Shown here one piece after another: positions 1 through 8,321 of a DNA stretch of 64,000 nucleotides. Position numbers and translations under genes: made by a program. The notes under the pieces are model-generated. The model was given only the letters and a program-made list of their open reading frames with translations. It made no database searches and was not told the DNA's origin. The stretch comes from Acidobacteriota bacterium. Lineage in GTDB: Bacteria > Acidobacteriota > Thermoanaerobaculia > UBA5066 > Gp7-AA6. The stretch covers positions 167,740 to 231,739 of the forward strand of contig DAHUXD010000003.1 in assembly GCA_027307335.1 (NCBI GenBank). Reading direction: 5' to 3'. Within the stretch, counting starts at the first letter, position 1, and each line of letters starts with the position of its first letter.

Positions 1-868
1 ACGTCGAGCCGGGCTCGTAGCTGTCGGCGATCGCGTGATTGCGGCGCGCGTCGGGCGCGTAGCGCGCGAAGTCGTTCGGGTCGAAGTCGGGCCACGAGGC
101 CATCGCCAGGATCTCGCCGTTCCAGGGATCGAGGACGACGACGCTGCCCGACTTCGCGCGGTGCTCGGCCATCGAGGCGGCGAGCTCGTTCTCCGCCGCG
201 AACTGGATGCCCGAGTCGATCGAGAGGACGAGCGAGGCGCCCTCCTGCGCGGGACGGCTGCTCGCGGTCTCCGCCTCGCCGTAGCGGCTCCGCCGCGCGT
301 CCGTCAGCGCGATGATCTCGCCGGGCTTGCCCCGGATCGTCTTGTCGTAGAGGTGCTCCAGTCCCGCGAGACCCGCGTCGTCGGTGCCGACGAAGCCGAG
401 CACCGCCGCGCCGAGGTGTCCCTTGGGATAGAAGCGCCGCGGCTCGGCCACGAGATGGACGCCGGCGAGCTTCAGCGCGCGGACGCGCTCGCCCGTGGCG
501 GCGTCGATCTGGCGCTTCACCCACGTGAACCCGCGCTCCGAAGTCAGCTTCTCCTGCACCTCGGGCGCCGGCATGCCGAGGAGCGGCGAGAGCGCCTGCG
601 CCGCGGCGCGCGGACTCTCGATCTCGTCGGGAATCGCGTACACCGACGCCGCCTCGACGGAGACCGCGAGCTCGCGACCCTCGCGGTCGAGGATCGAGCC
701 GCGTGAGCCCTTGATCTCGATCCGGCGCTCCTGCTGCCGCGCGGCTCGCGCGCGATACCTCGAACCCTGAGCAATCTGCACCTGCGCGAGACGGGCGACC
801 ACCACGGCGGCCCACAGCGCGAGAAACAGCATGAACAGCCGCGTGCGGCCGCGACGGACGGCGTTCAC
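1..868 (-). CDS. ftsI: Penicillin-binding protein FtsI/PBP3, N-terminal part (cut by window edge)
   Basis: Septal peptidoglycan transpeptidase that works with FtsL and FtsW in the inner membrane. Only the first ~289 codons are inside the window. I see a short N-terminal hydrophobic segment (LFMLFLALWAAVVVARL, about residues 11-27). A PBP-dimer motif follows (RGSILDREGRELAVS near residue 56), then the entry to the transpeptidase domain (VVVLDPWNGEILAMASWPDF, then an ..NHAIADSYEPGST run at the edge). The catalytic SxxK lies just outside. The start is the GTG at 868, which overlaps the ftsL stop as GTGA, a coupled start. It is the last visible gene of the mraZ-rsmH-ftsL-ftsI division cluster. 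FtsI identity is favoured over another class B PBP because of this position. Confidence 0.92.
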   Translation of the reverse strand, partial: MNAVRRGRTRLFMLFLALWAAVVVARLAQVQIAQGSRYRARAARQQERRIEIKGSRGSILDREGRELAVSVEAASVYAIPDEIESPRAAAQALSPLLGMPAPEVQEKLTSERGFTWVKRQIDAATGERVRALKLAGVHLVAEPRRFYPKGHLGAAVLGFVGTDDAGLAGLEHLYDKTIRGKPGEIIALTDARRSRYGEAETASSRPAQEGASLVLSIDSGIQFAAENELAASMAEHRAKSGSVVVLDPWNGEILAMASWPDFDPNDFARYAPDARRNHAIADSYEPGST

Positions 869-1269
869 GGTCTGCTCCCTCTCCCTCCGGGAGAGGGCGG
901 GGGTGAGGGGGCGTCTGCCGCCGAAGCACTCGTCGGCGCCTCGACGTACTGGATCTGCCCCGGGTGCGGCGGACGGAGTCCCTTGCGCTGCGCGAGCGAC
1001 GCGACGCGATCGGGGGCTGACGCCCGCCCGAGCTCGGCGCGGAGCCGGCGATTCTCCTCGTTCAGATCCGAAATCGTCGCCTGCCGCGCCTCACGCAGGT
1101 AGCCGACACGCACCGTCTCGATGTGGAGGGCCGCGTAGCCGAGGAGCGCGCAGGCGACCGGCAGGCCGGCGAGCACGAACGTCGCGAGCTCGCGGCCGCG
1201 GCGCCGGTCCCGCTCCCGCGTGAGGTGCAGGTTCTCGACTCGCTTGGAGTGGGCGTACAGGGCGCTCAT
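865..1269 (-). CDS. ftsL: Cell division protein FtsL-like
   Basis: Small bitopic division protein of 134 aa. A basic cytoplasmic N-terminus is followed by one transmembrane segment (about residues 28-50, LATFVLAGLPVACALLGYAA). A coiled-coil stretch comes next (SDLNEENRRLRAELG, residues ~67-82), as expected for the FtsL partner of FtsB and FtsQ. FtsL is poorly conserved, so the call rests on size, topology and its slot between rsmH and ftsI. The last ~15 residues (SPPPSPGGRG...) are proline/glycine rich and come from a palindromic repeat (877-911) also found in two intergenic regions, so this tail is probably not functional FtsL sequence. Its stop overlaps the ftsI GTG by 4 bp. Confidence 0.82.
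   Translation of the reverse strand: MSALYAHSKRVENLHLTRERDRRRGRELATFVLAGLPVACALLGYAALHIETVRVGYLREARQATISDLNEENRRLRAELGRASAPDRVASLAQRKGLRPPHPGQIQYVEAPTSASAADAPSPPPSPGGRGSRP
877..911. repeat. REP-like palindrome A, copy 1 (inside ftsL 3' end)
   Basis: Perfect 9-bp inverted repeat CCCTCTCCC (877-885) / GGGAGAGGG (889-897) with a 3-nt loop, followed by a G-rich arm containing GGGTGAGGGG. The same hairpin plus GGGTGAGGGG arm occurs at about 40841-40875 (inverted) and 48972-49012. Here it lies within ftsL, immediately before the ftsI start. Confidence 0.75.
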
Positions 1270-1291
1270 GGACGGACCGTGACTCCCTGGA

Positions 1292-2173
1292 TCAGACCGC
1301 GATCTTCTCGGCGGCCCTCAAACGCGCGCTGCGCGAGCGCGGATTGCGCTGGATCTCCGCGTCGGAGGGGCGGATCGCCCGGCGGGTCAGGACCTCGAGC
1401 GCCTTGCGCGCCCCGCAGACACACGCCGGCAGGCGCGGCGGGCACAGGCAGACGCCCGATTCGCGGCGGAACGCGTCCTTGACGATCCGGTCCTCGAGCG
1501 AGTGATACGAGATGACGGCGAGGCGGCCGCCCTGCTGCATGCGGGCGACGGCCGCGGCGAGAAACCGGGCGAGCGCGACGAGCTCCTGGTTCACCTCGAT
1601 GCGGAGCGCCTGAAAGACCCGGGTCGCCGGATCGATCTTCTCGCGGCTGCCTTTCTGCTCCGCGACCACCCGCGCCAGGTGCCGGGTGGTGGTGATGGGA
1701 CCTCGAGTCCGCTCTGCCACGATTCCGCGCGCGATCTTTCCCGCCATTCGCTCCTCCCCAAATTCACGGAAAATCCGTGTCAGCTCCTCCACCGAAGCGG
1801 TCGCCACGACGTCGGCCGCGCTCCGTCCGCTCTGCCCCATCCGCATGTCGAGCGGCCCGTCGCGGCGGAACGAGAAGCCCCGCTCCGCGCGATCGAGCTG
1901 CATCGACGAGACGCCGAGGTCGGCGAGGACGCCGGCCGGCGCCGGAGAATCCGGGAGGACGGCATCGAGATCGCCGAAGTCCGCGCGGCGCAGCTCGACG
2001 CGCTCCCCGAAGCGCGCGAGGCGAACGCGAGCCGACGCGAGCGCGTCCGGATCGCGGTCGAGACCGAGGAGGTGCACGCGCGGCCCCGCGTCGAGCAGCG
2101 CCTCCGCGTGGCCTCCCGCTCCGACCGTCGCGTCGACGAAGAGGCCGCCGCGCTCCGGCGCGAGCAGGCGCAC
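1292..2173 (-). CDS. rsmH: 16S rRNA (cytosine(1402)-N4)-methyltransferase RsmH (N-terminus disrupted)
   Basis: SAM-dependent methyltransferase for C1402 of 16S rRNA. Family signatures are visible: VDATVGAGGHAEALL (SAM site), GVLADLGVSSMQLD, RGFSFRRDGPLDMRM, VFQALRIEVNQEL and GGRLAVISYHSLEDRIVK, ending with the Cys-rich CxCPPRLPxCVCG segment. Bounds run from the first in-frame GTG (2173). However, the strongly conserved N-terminus HVPVLLDEVV lies upstream in the same frame (2200-2171), and only a TGA (the mraZ stop) precedes it, with no ATG/GTG/TTG in frame. A GTG at 2228 that overlaps the mraZ stop would read into this frame if one T at 2213/2214 were absent. The true start is therefore either an ATT at 2215, or the gene carries a 1-base insertion or sequence error. 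Confidence 0.93.
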   Translation of the reverse strand: MRLLAPERGGLFVDATVGAGGHAEALLDAGPRVHLLGLDRDPDALASARVRLARFGERVELRRADFGDLDAVLPDSPAPAGVLADLGVSSMQLDRAERGFSFRRDGPLDMRMGQSGRSAADVVATASVEELTRIFREFGEERMAGKIARGIVAERTRGPITTTRHLARVVAEQKGSREKIDPATRVFQALRIEVNQELVALARFLAAAVARMQQGGRLAVISYHSLEDRIVKDAFRRESGVCLCPPRLPACVCGARKALEVLTRRAIRPSDAEIQRNPRSRSARLRAAEKIAV

Positions 2174-2224
2174 GACCTCGTCGAGGAGGACCGGAACGTG
2201 CGCGGCGTTCTCAATCGGCCTGGC

Positions 2225-2671
2225 TCACAGGAGCAGCTTCGAGAGCTCGTCGTAGTCCTCGGGACCGAAGTCCTCGGTCGCGAGCTTCTTGGCGAGGCCG
2301 CTCCGGTCGGAGACGACGAGGTGATCGATGTTGCCGGTGACGACGACGTCCGGCGGCAGCTTCGCCGCGTCGCGCAGGATCTGCGGCACGAGCACGCGTC
2401 CCTGCCCGTCCAGGATGGAATCCTGGCCGTAGAAGTTGACGCGTTCGAGAAACTTCGTCTTCGCGCGGTGGATCGCCGGCTGCTGCGCGAGCTTCTCCTC
2501 GAGCGCCCGCCAGATCGGCATCGGATACAGAAGGAAGTTGCGCCCGTGCAGCGACGTCACGAAGAGGTCGCGACCGAAGGCTTCTTCGATCTGCTGCCGA
2601 AAGAGGTTCGGCACCTTCAGCCGGCCCTTCTCGTCGAGACGGGCCGGTGCGCTCCCACGAAAGCGATCCAT
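2225..2671 (-). CDS. mraZ: Transcriptional regulator MraZ
   Basis: DNA-binding regulator of the division/cell-wall (dcw) cluster, 148 aa (the family is usually ~145-155). It has two SpoVT/AbrB-like halves: FRGSAPARLDEKGRLKVPNL at the N-terminus, and QDSILDGQGRVLVPQILRDA with the conserved D-x-x-GR near residue 90. It is the first gene of the cluster and reads into rsmH. MraZ is known to bind direct repeats upstream of its own gene. Four such boxes sit at 2702-2741, 31 bp before this start, which supports autoregulation. The protein was named from its conserved sequence and position. Confidence 0.97.
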   Translation of the reverse strand: MDRFRGSAPARLDEKGRLKVPNLFRQQIEEAFGRDLFVTSLHGRNFLLYPMPIWRALEEKLAQQPAIHRAKTKFLERVNFYGQDSILDGQGRVLVPQILRDAAKLPPDVVVTGNIDHLVVSDRSGLAKKLATEDFGPEDYDELSKLLL

Positions 2672-2701
2672 CCTTCAAAAATGTCGTCCCGCCACGCGAT
2701 G

Positions 2702-2741
2702 CCGGGACCACTTTCTCCCACTTTTGGCCAATTTTGGCCAC
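2702..2741 (-). promoter_or_regulatory. MraZ operator: four phased 10-bp direct repeats
   Basis: Read on the minus strand there are four consecutive 10-mers, each with TGG at the same phase: GTGGCCAAAA, TTGGCCAAAA, GTGGGAGAAA, GTGGTCCCGG. MraZ operators in other bacteria are GTGG/TGGG-containing direct repeats spaced about one helical turn apart upstream of mraZ. Position (just after the predicted +1) and spacing fit autorepression. Confidence 0.8.
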
Positions 2742-2748
2742 TGGGCGG

Positions 2749-2803
2749 ATGTTAGGAGCGCCGTGGTTTATTAGTCAAGGAAAGTTATTTGCCTAAAAAA
2801 ATT
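2749..2803 (-). promoter_or_regulatory. Sigma-70 type promoter of the mraZ cluster with AT-rich upstream element
   Basis: On the minus strand TTGACT (2778-2773) is separated by 18 nt from TAACAT (2754-2749). Immediately upstream is an A/T-rich tract (2779-2803) unusual for this GC-rich genome, which could act as an UP element. It contains the small palindrome CCTAA-N5-TTAGG (2792-2806). The predicted start falls at the edge of the MraZ boxes. Confidence 0.7.
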
Positions 2804-2914
2804 AGGAGCGTAAAGGGGGCGTAACACGCGGAGAGAGAAGCGAGCGGCATACCGCCCAACCCGTTGTGCATCGCCCGCCGCGAGCCGCGAGCGGTCGCGT
2901 TTCGCGGACGTCTT

Positions 2915-3784
2915 CTACGGGGATTTCTCCCCTCCATCCCAGGACGGAACGTCTCCCTCGTGCCAGTCGCGCGTCAGGTCGAGCCACAGGGCGAGGCCGC
3001 GATAGTTGCCGAAGCGCGCGTAGCGGCGCGCGATCGCGCGCTCGACCTTCGCGCGCCCCGGGTACATCCGGCGGTACTTCATCCGCACCCACGAGTCGAC
3101 CGCGAAGAACTCGTGGCGGCCGAGAATGCGCAGCAGTCCCTCGGCCGCATAGGGGCCGAACCCGTGTTCGCCGATGATGGCCTCGCGCACGCGCTCCGCG
3201 GGCGTGTCGCCGTCTTCCCAGACGGAGAGGTCGAGGCGACCCGAGTCGACGCGGCGCGCGAAGCGCGAGAGCGCCGGAGCGCGGTAGCCGCACCGCACGC
3301 GCGAACGCAGGGTCGCGGGTCGGATCCGGGCGATGGCGGCGGGCGTCGGGAAGGCGCCCCCCTCGCCCGCCACTTCGATGAGCCGCACCACCATGCCCTG
3401 CGTCGCGGCCCAGGAGCAGTTCGTCGTGAGCAGCATCTTCACGGCGTCTTCGAAGAGCGTCGGCGCCCGCAGCATCCGGCCGCCGCCCCTCGCGAGGGCG
3501 CGTCGGAGCGCCGGCGCGTCGACGAGCCGCGCGTCGAAGGCGGCGAGATCCAGGTCGAGCGAGAAGACGCGGCGAGCGACCCGCGCGAGCGCCGCGCGTC
3601 CTCCCGGACCCGACACCTCGAGCCGTCCTCGAGCGTCGCGAAAGGTGATCGCACCGCGGGAACCGGCAATCGCGAGGACGCCGCGCCGTCGGTCGTACGA
3701 GAACGGCGGCAGGTCGTACCAGCCGTGCGAGCGCACGACCGCGTCGAAGGAGAAGCCCGGAGGCAGCGAAAGGGCGAAGCGCAA
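2915..3784 (-). CDS. HhH-GPD family DNA glycosylase (AlkA/OGG1-like)
   Basis: Base-excision repair glycosylase fold, 289 aa. An N-terminal AlkA_N-like beta region is followed by the HhH-GPD core: LFEDAVKMLLTTNCSWAATQ (about residues 110-129) and a hairpin-type segment GEHGFGPYAAEGLLRIL. The expected catalytic aspartate is in GRHEFFAVDSWVRMKY (about residue 240). The substrate cannot be assigned from sequence alone; 3-methyladenine or 8-oxoguanine activity are both possible. It follows the surA-like gene by 10 bp on the same strand, so the two are probably cotranscribed, upstream of the mraZ promoter. Confidence 0.85.
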   Translation of the reverse strand: MRFALSLPPGFSFDAVVRSHGWYDLPPFSYDRRRGVLAIAGSRGAITFRDARGRLEVSGPGGRAALARVARRVFSLDLDLAAFDARLVDAPALRRALARGGGRMLRAPTLFEDAVKMLLTTNCSWAATQGMVVRLIEVAGEGGAFPTPAAIARIRPATLRSRVRCGYRAPALSRFARRVDSGRLDLSVWEDGDTPAERVREAIIGEHGFGPYAAEGLLRILGRHEFFAVDSWVRMKYRRMYPGRAKVERAIARRYARFGNYRGLALWLDLTRDWHEGDVPSWDGGEKSP

Positions 3785-3794
3785 GCGGTCCGGT

Positions 3795-4787
3795 CTAGCC
3801 GCCCGCCTTCTTCTCGTCGAGCTTCGCGAGCTCCGGCACGTAGATCTTCACGAAGGCGTCACGACGCAGCTTGTCCATGTACTCGCCGAACCGCTTCTCG
3901 TAGAGGTCGTCCTGGATCCGCTTGCGCAGGTCGTCCTTGACCTCCGTGAACGGCTTGAAGCCCGCGCCCTTGCGGTCCGTCACGCGGAAGAGGTGGACCG
4001 AGTCGGACATCAACGCGGGCGCGGGGTACTCGTCCGGCGGCGTCACGAAGATGGCGACGTCCAGCGCCTCGACGAGCTCGCCCTTCGACACCGTCCCGAG
4101 ATCGCCGCCGCGGTCCTTCGTCGAGCCCTCGGAGTCCTGCTTCGCGATCTCGGCGAACGAGACCGTGCCGCCCGCCTTCAATCCGCCGCGGATCGCCTCG
4201 ATCTTCTCGACCGCCTTCTGCCGCGCCTCGGCGTCGCCCGGCGGAAACTTCAGAACGATCTCCGCCACGTGCGCCGATTCCGGGACGGCATAGTACTGGT
4301 CCTTCTTGCGCTCGTACTCGAGCCGGAGCTGATCGTCGGTCAGCTGGAGCTGCGAGGCGACGTCGCGGCCGACGACCTTCTGCAGCGTGATCGACTGGCG
4401 CATCTGGCGTTTCAGCTCGTCGCGCGTCATCCCGGACTGGGCGAGCGCCGCATCGAACTCGGCGTCGGTGGTCAGGTTGTACTGAGCCTTGACGCGGGCG
4501 ACGGCGGCGTCCACCTCCTCGTCGGTGGCGCCGACGGACATTTCCTTGGCGCGCTCCTCGAGGAGCTTCTCCTTGATCAGGTCCTCGAGCACGTTGCGCT
4601 CGAGCTCGGCCGCATCGATCGGATGGTTCGGCGCCCTGGCGGCGATGGCGAGCCGCTTGTCGAACTCGGACTGGGTGATCAGGCGGTCGTTGACGCGCAC
4701 GACGATCTGCTCGACGAGCTCGGCGCCGAGAGCGGCGGACGCGGGCACCGCGACCGCGAGGACGATGGGGACGAACACCTTGTTCAT
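3795..4787 (-). CDS. SurA-like periplasmic peptidyl-prolyl isomerase (parvulin)
   Basis: Secreted folding chaperone/PPIase of 330 aa. It has a signal peptide (residues 1-22, cleavage near SAALGA), then a SurA-N type helical domain starting at EQIVVRVNDRLITQSEFDKR. A parvulin rotamase domain runs from about residue 170 (SAHVAEIVLKFPPG..., FAEIAKQDSEGSTKDRGGDLG, and a VHLFRVTDRKGAGFKPF C-terminal segment). The architecture is that of SurA/PrsA foldases for outer-membrane and secreted proteins, fitting a genome rich in large exported proteins. It has one PPIase domain rather than the two of E. coli SurA, so the gene name is withheld. Confidence 0.9.
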   Translation of the reverse strand: MNKVFVPIVLAVAVPASAALGAELVEQIVVRVNDRLITQSEFDKRLAIAARAPNHPIDAAELERNVLEDLIKEKLLEERAKEMSVGATDEEVDAAVARVKAQYNLTTDAEFDAALAQSGMTRDELKRQMRQSITLQKVVGRDVASQLQLTDDQLRLEYERKKDQYYAVPESAHVAEIVLKFPPGDAEARQKAVEKIEAIRGGLKAGGTVSFAEIAKQDSEGSTKDRGGDLGTVSKGELVEALDVAIFVTPPDEYPAPALMSDSVHLFRVTDRKGAGFKPFTEVKDDLRKRIQDDLYEKRFGEYMDKLRRDAFVKIYVPELAKLDEKKAGG

Positions 4788-4865
4788 CGAAGCCCTTTTA
4801 ACACCCTTTGGGGTTCAGAATTCCTGGATCCCGCCTCCGGCATCCCCGGGGGGAGGCTAGAGCCC

Positions 4866-4889
4866 GGGGTCAGGCTGAAGCCTGACCCC
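4866..4889. repeat. Strong stem-loop between mfd and the surA-like gene
   Basis: A perfect 10-bp inverted repeat, GGGGTCAGGC (4866-4875) and GCCTGACCCC (4880-4889), with loop TGAA. On the plus strand it is followed by a T-rich tail, but both flanking genes run on the minus strand, where no T-run follows. It is therefore more likely a REP-like element or RNA processing/attenuation hairpin than a classical terminator for mfd. Confidence 0.55.
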
Positions 4890-4900
4890 GCTTCTTCTTT

Positions 4901-7900
4901 TCACGCCGCGTCCCTCCGCTCGAGGGACGGCAGGAGCTCGACGAGCCCGGCGATGAGGGCGTCGCCCGCCGGGGACGGCAGCGTGAGCACTCCGTTGGGC
5001 GACAGGCTCGCCCCGGGCGTCGCGCCGACGAACTCGAGCACGCGGTCGGGATCGACGGCGGCGTCCTCCGCGAAGCGCAGGTGGACCTTCCCGGCCTGCC
5101 GGGTGATCGCGGTGACGCCGAGCCGCTCCGCCCGGCTCCGCAGGCGGGCGTACTCGACGAGGCGGCGCACGACGGGCGGCGGCTCGCCGAAGCGGTCGGC
5201 GATTTCGCGGGCGGTCTCCGCGAGCGCCGCGTCGTCGCCGGCCCGGGCGATCTTCTTGTAGACCATCATCCGCCAGTTCTCGTCCTCGATGTAGGACGGC
5301 GGAATCGCGAGGTCGACGCCGAGCGAGAGGGTGACCGCGCGCTCGGGAATCGGCTCCTCGCCCCGGATCTCCCGGATCGCCTCCTCGAGGAGCGAGAGGT
5401 ACGTCTCGAAGCCGACCGCGGCGATGTGGCCCGACTGCTCGCCGCCGAGCATGTTCCCGGACCCGCGGATCTCGAGGTCGCGCGCGGCGATGCGGAAGCC
5501 GGCGCCGAGGTCGCAGAACTCGCGGATCGACGCGAGGCGCTGCCGCGCGACGTCCGAGAGCGCGGATGTCTCGGACACGAGCAGGTACGCGTACGCCGGC
5601 TTGTCGCTCCGGCCGACGCGCCCGCGCAGCTGGTAGAGCTGGGCGAGACCGAACGTGTCCGCGCGGTCGATCAGGATCGTGTTGGCCGACGGAATGTCGA
5701 GGCCGTTCTCGACGATCGCGGTCGCCAGCAGAACGTCCGCCTCGCGCGTGACGAAGCGCAGCATCGCCTTCTCGAGCTCCGCCTCCGGCATCTGTCCGTG
5801 CGCGGTGGTGATCCGGACCGACGGAAGCAGCTCCTCGAGCGCCCGCTTCACGCGCCCGATCGACTCGACGCGGTTGTGCACGAAGAAGACCTGGCCGCCG
5901 CGGCCGATCTCGGCCTCGATCGCCTCGCGGATGATCTCGGGCTTCGAGGGCACGACCTGCGTCTCGATCGCGAGGCGGTCGCGCGGCGGCGTTTCGATGA
6001 TCGAGAGGTCGCGCAGGCCGGAGAGCGAGAGGTGGAGCGATCGGGGAATCGGCGTCGCGGACATCGCGAGCACGTCGATCGAGGCCTTCCACTCCTTCAG
6101 GCGCTCCTTCTGCGCGACGCCGAAGCGCTGCTCCTCGTCGACGATCAGGAGGCCGAGGTCGCGAAACGCGAGGTCGCGGCCGAGCATGCGGTGGGTCGCG
6201 ATCAGGATGTCCACCGTGCCCTCCGCGACGCGGGCGATGACGTCCTTCTGCTCGTTCCGCGTGCGGAAGCGCGACAGGAGCTCGATCGTCACCGGGAACG
6301 CGGCGAACCGGCGGCGAAACGTGCGGAAGTGCTGGTCCGCGAGGATCGTCGTCGGCGCGAGCACCGCGACCTGCTTGCCGTCGAGCACCGCCTTGAACGC
6401 CGCGCGCATCGCGACCTCGGTCTTGCCGTACCCGACGTCGCCGCAGAGGAGCCGGTCCATCGGCTTGGCCGACTGCATGTCGCGCTTGACGTCGGCGATC
6501 GCCTGGGCCTGGTCGGGTGTCTCGGTGTACTCGAAGGCGTCCTCGAACTCCTTCTGCCACGGCGAGTCCTTCGAGAACGCGAAGCCGTCCGCGAGGCTGC
6601 GGCGCGCGTACAGCTTCAACAGCTGATCGGTCATGTCGCGCATCGCCTTGCGCACGGACGCCTTGCGCCGCGCCCAGCCCGCGCCGCCGAGCCGGTCGAG
6701 CACGGGCTCGACGCCCTCGACGCCGGAGTACTTCTGCACGAGATCGAGCCGCTCGACCGGCAGGAGGAGAGACTTCGCCTCGGCGTATTCGATCTCCATG
6801 AACTCGCGCTCCTCGCCCTCGACCGGCACGCGCTTCAGCCCCTTGAAGCGGCCGATGCCGTAGTCGGCGTGGACCACCGCGTCGCCGAGCTTCAGGTCGC
6901 GCAGGTCGGAGAGGAACGCCTCCGAGGGCCGGCGGCGCGCCGCGGAGGAGCGGCGCTCCTCGCCGAAGATCTCCTCCTCGGAGTAGACGGCGAGGCGCGG
7001 CTCGCGCAGGCGGAACCCGGCCGAGATCTCCGCCGGCACGGCGACCACCGCGCCCGGCCGCCGCTCGGAGGACACGTGGAACCCGTACTCGACCGCGAGG
7101 CGCTTGAGGTTCTCCGCGCCGCCGGTCGGCCGGGCCGCGACGAAGACCTCCTCGCCCGATTCGAGCGCGCGCGTCAGGTCGGCCGCCGCCTCCTTCGCCC
7201 GCCCGCCGTGACCGGCGATCGCCTCCGCGGGCAGGCGCACCGCGCGCGCGCCTTCGCCATCGAGGCCGAGGCGGTCGAAGCGCAGGCACACTCCCGCGAG
7301 CGCCTCGCGGATCCGCCCCGCGCCGTGCATGAGCTCCTCGGGAGCGAACGCGTCGCGGTCCGGATCCCGGTCGGCCGCGAGCCGCTCGGCGAAGCCCGCG
7401 ACCTCCTCCTCGACCGCGGCTGGCTCGACGAGCACGACGAGGGCGCCGTCCGCGTAGTCGAGCCAGCCGGCGGGCATCGCCTCGACCGCCGGCGCGAAGA
7501 CGCTCCGCTCCGCCTCCGACGGCGGCCGCCCGATGCGCTCGGTCAGGAGGCGGCGCGCCTCCTCGGATTCCTCCGCGGCCGCGAACGGTGGCAGCGCCAC
7601 CTCCTCGAGCCGCTCGCGCGAGCGCTGCGTGTCCGGATCGAAGAGACGGAGCGACGCGATCCGATCGCCGTCGAGCTCGACGCGCACGGCGAAATCGCGG
7701 TCGGGCGGAAACACGTCGAACAGCCCGCCGCGCACCGCGAGGTCGCCGGTCTCGATCACGAGATCGCCGCGGCGATACCCCCGCCGAGTCAGCGTGGCGA
7801 CGGTCGACGACAGCGAGATCTCCGCGCCGACGGCGAGGCGGAGCACCATTCCCGAGAAGGCGGAGGGATCCGGCAGCCGCGTGAAGAGGGCCCGCGCCGG

Positions 7901-8251
7901 AAGCACCGCGGCCGGAGCGGCGCCACCCGCGAGCGCCGTCAGCAGCGCGTGCTCGTCGCGCCGCGCCTTGAGCGAAGCCGGGATCCGCTGGTACGGCGTG
8001 AGCGTCGGGGCGGGCGCGTGGAACGCCTCCCCCGCGCCGGCCGCCGCGAGGTCCTCGAGCATCCGCTCGGCGTCCTTCTCGTTGCCGACCACCGCGACCA
8101 GGGGCCGCCCGAGGTCCTCCGCCAGCGCGGCGGCGAGCAGGGCGGGCAGCGCGCCGACGCCGCCCGAGACGACGAGACGGTCCTCTCCCGTCCGGGCCTC
8201 CTCGAGGAGGCCCGCGTAGAGGGGCAGACCGCGAACGAGATCCCTGAGCAC
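4901..8251 (-). CDS. mfd: Transcription-repair coupling factor Mfd
   Basis: Displaces RNA polymerase stalled at DNA lesions and recruits UvrA. It is 1116 aa (family ~1150). Order of domains: an N-terminal UvrB-like region (LTPYQRIPASLKARRDEH); a CarD-like RNAP-interaction domain (LGDAVVHADYGIGRFKGLKR, about residue 455); a RecG-like translocase with Walker A LLCGDVGYGKTEVAM, the DEEQ box (LLIVDEEQRFGV) and QLRGRVGRSDKPAYAYLL; and the C-terminal TRCF domain (YIEDENWRMMVYKKIARAGD). The GTG start at 8251 is preceded by GGAAG. It is followed on the same strand by the surA-like gene after ~110 bp and a hairpin. Confidence 0.98.
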   Translation of the reverse strand: MLRDLVRGLPLYAGLLEEARTGEDRLVVSGGVGALPALLAAALAEDLGRPLVAVVGNEKDAERMLEDLAAAGAGEAFHAPAPTLTPYQRIPASLKARRDEHALLTALAGGAAPAAVLPARALFTRLPDPSAFSGMVLRLAVGAEISLSSTVATLTRRGYRRGDLVIETGDLAVRGGLFDVFPPDRDFAVRVELDGDRIASLRLFDPDTQRSRERLEEVALPPFAAAEESEEARRLLTERIGRPPSEAERSVFAPAVEAMPAGWLDYADGALVVLVEPAAVEEEVAGFAERLAADRDPDRDAFAPEELMHGAGRIREALAGVCLRFDRLGLDGEGARAVRLPAEAIAGHGGRAKEAAADLTRALESGEEVFVAARPTGGAENLKRLAVEYGFHVSSERRPGAVVAVPAEISAGFRLREPRLAVYSEEEIFGEERRSSAARRRPSEAFLSDLRDLKLGDAVVHADYGIGRFKGLKRVPVEGEEREFMEIEYAEAKSLLLPVERLDLVQKYSGVEGVEPVLDRLGGAGWARRKASVRKAMRDMTDQLLKLYARRSLADGFAFSKDSPWQKEFEDAFEYTETPDQAQAIADVKRDMQSAKPMDRLLCGDVGYGKTEVAMRAAFKAVLDGKQVAVLAPTTILADQHFRTFRRRFAAFPVTIELLSRFRTRNEQKDVIARVAEGTVDILIATHRMLGRDLAFRDLGLLIVDEEQRFGVAQKERLKEWKASIDVLAMSATPIPRSLHLSLSGLRDLSIIETPPRDRLAIETQVVPSKPEIIREAIEAEIGRGGQVFFVHNRVESIGRVKRALEELLPSVRITTAHGQMPEAELEKAMLRFVTREADVLLATAIVENGLDIPSANTILIDRADTFGLAQLYQLRGRVGRSDKPAYAYLLVSETSALSDVARQRLASIREFCDLGAGFRIAARDLEIRGSGNMLGGEQSGHIAAVGFETYLSLLEEAIREIRGEEPIPERAVTLSLGVDLAIPPSYIEDENWRMMVYKKIARAGDDAALAETAREIADRFGEPPPVVRRLVEYARLRSRAERLGVTAITRQAGKVHLRFAEDAAVDPDRVLEFVGATPGASLSPNGVLTLPSPAGDALIAGLVELLPSLERRDAA

Positions 8252-8321
8252 CGAGCTTCCGGTTGTTCTGCCGCCGACACCGCGTCCGGCGGGGAGCGGG
8301 CCGGCGGCCCGCGGACGAAGC

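Noticed and set aside
4857-4900. Rho-independent terminator for mfd
   Set aside because: The stem-loop has its T-rich side on the plus strand only, whereas mfd is on the minus strand.
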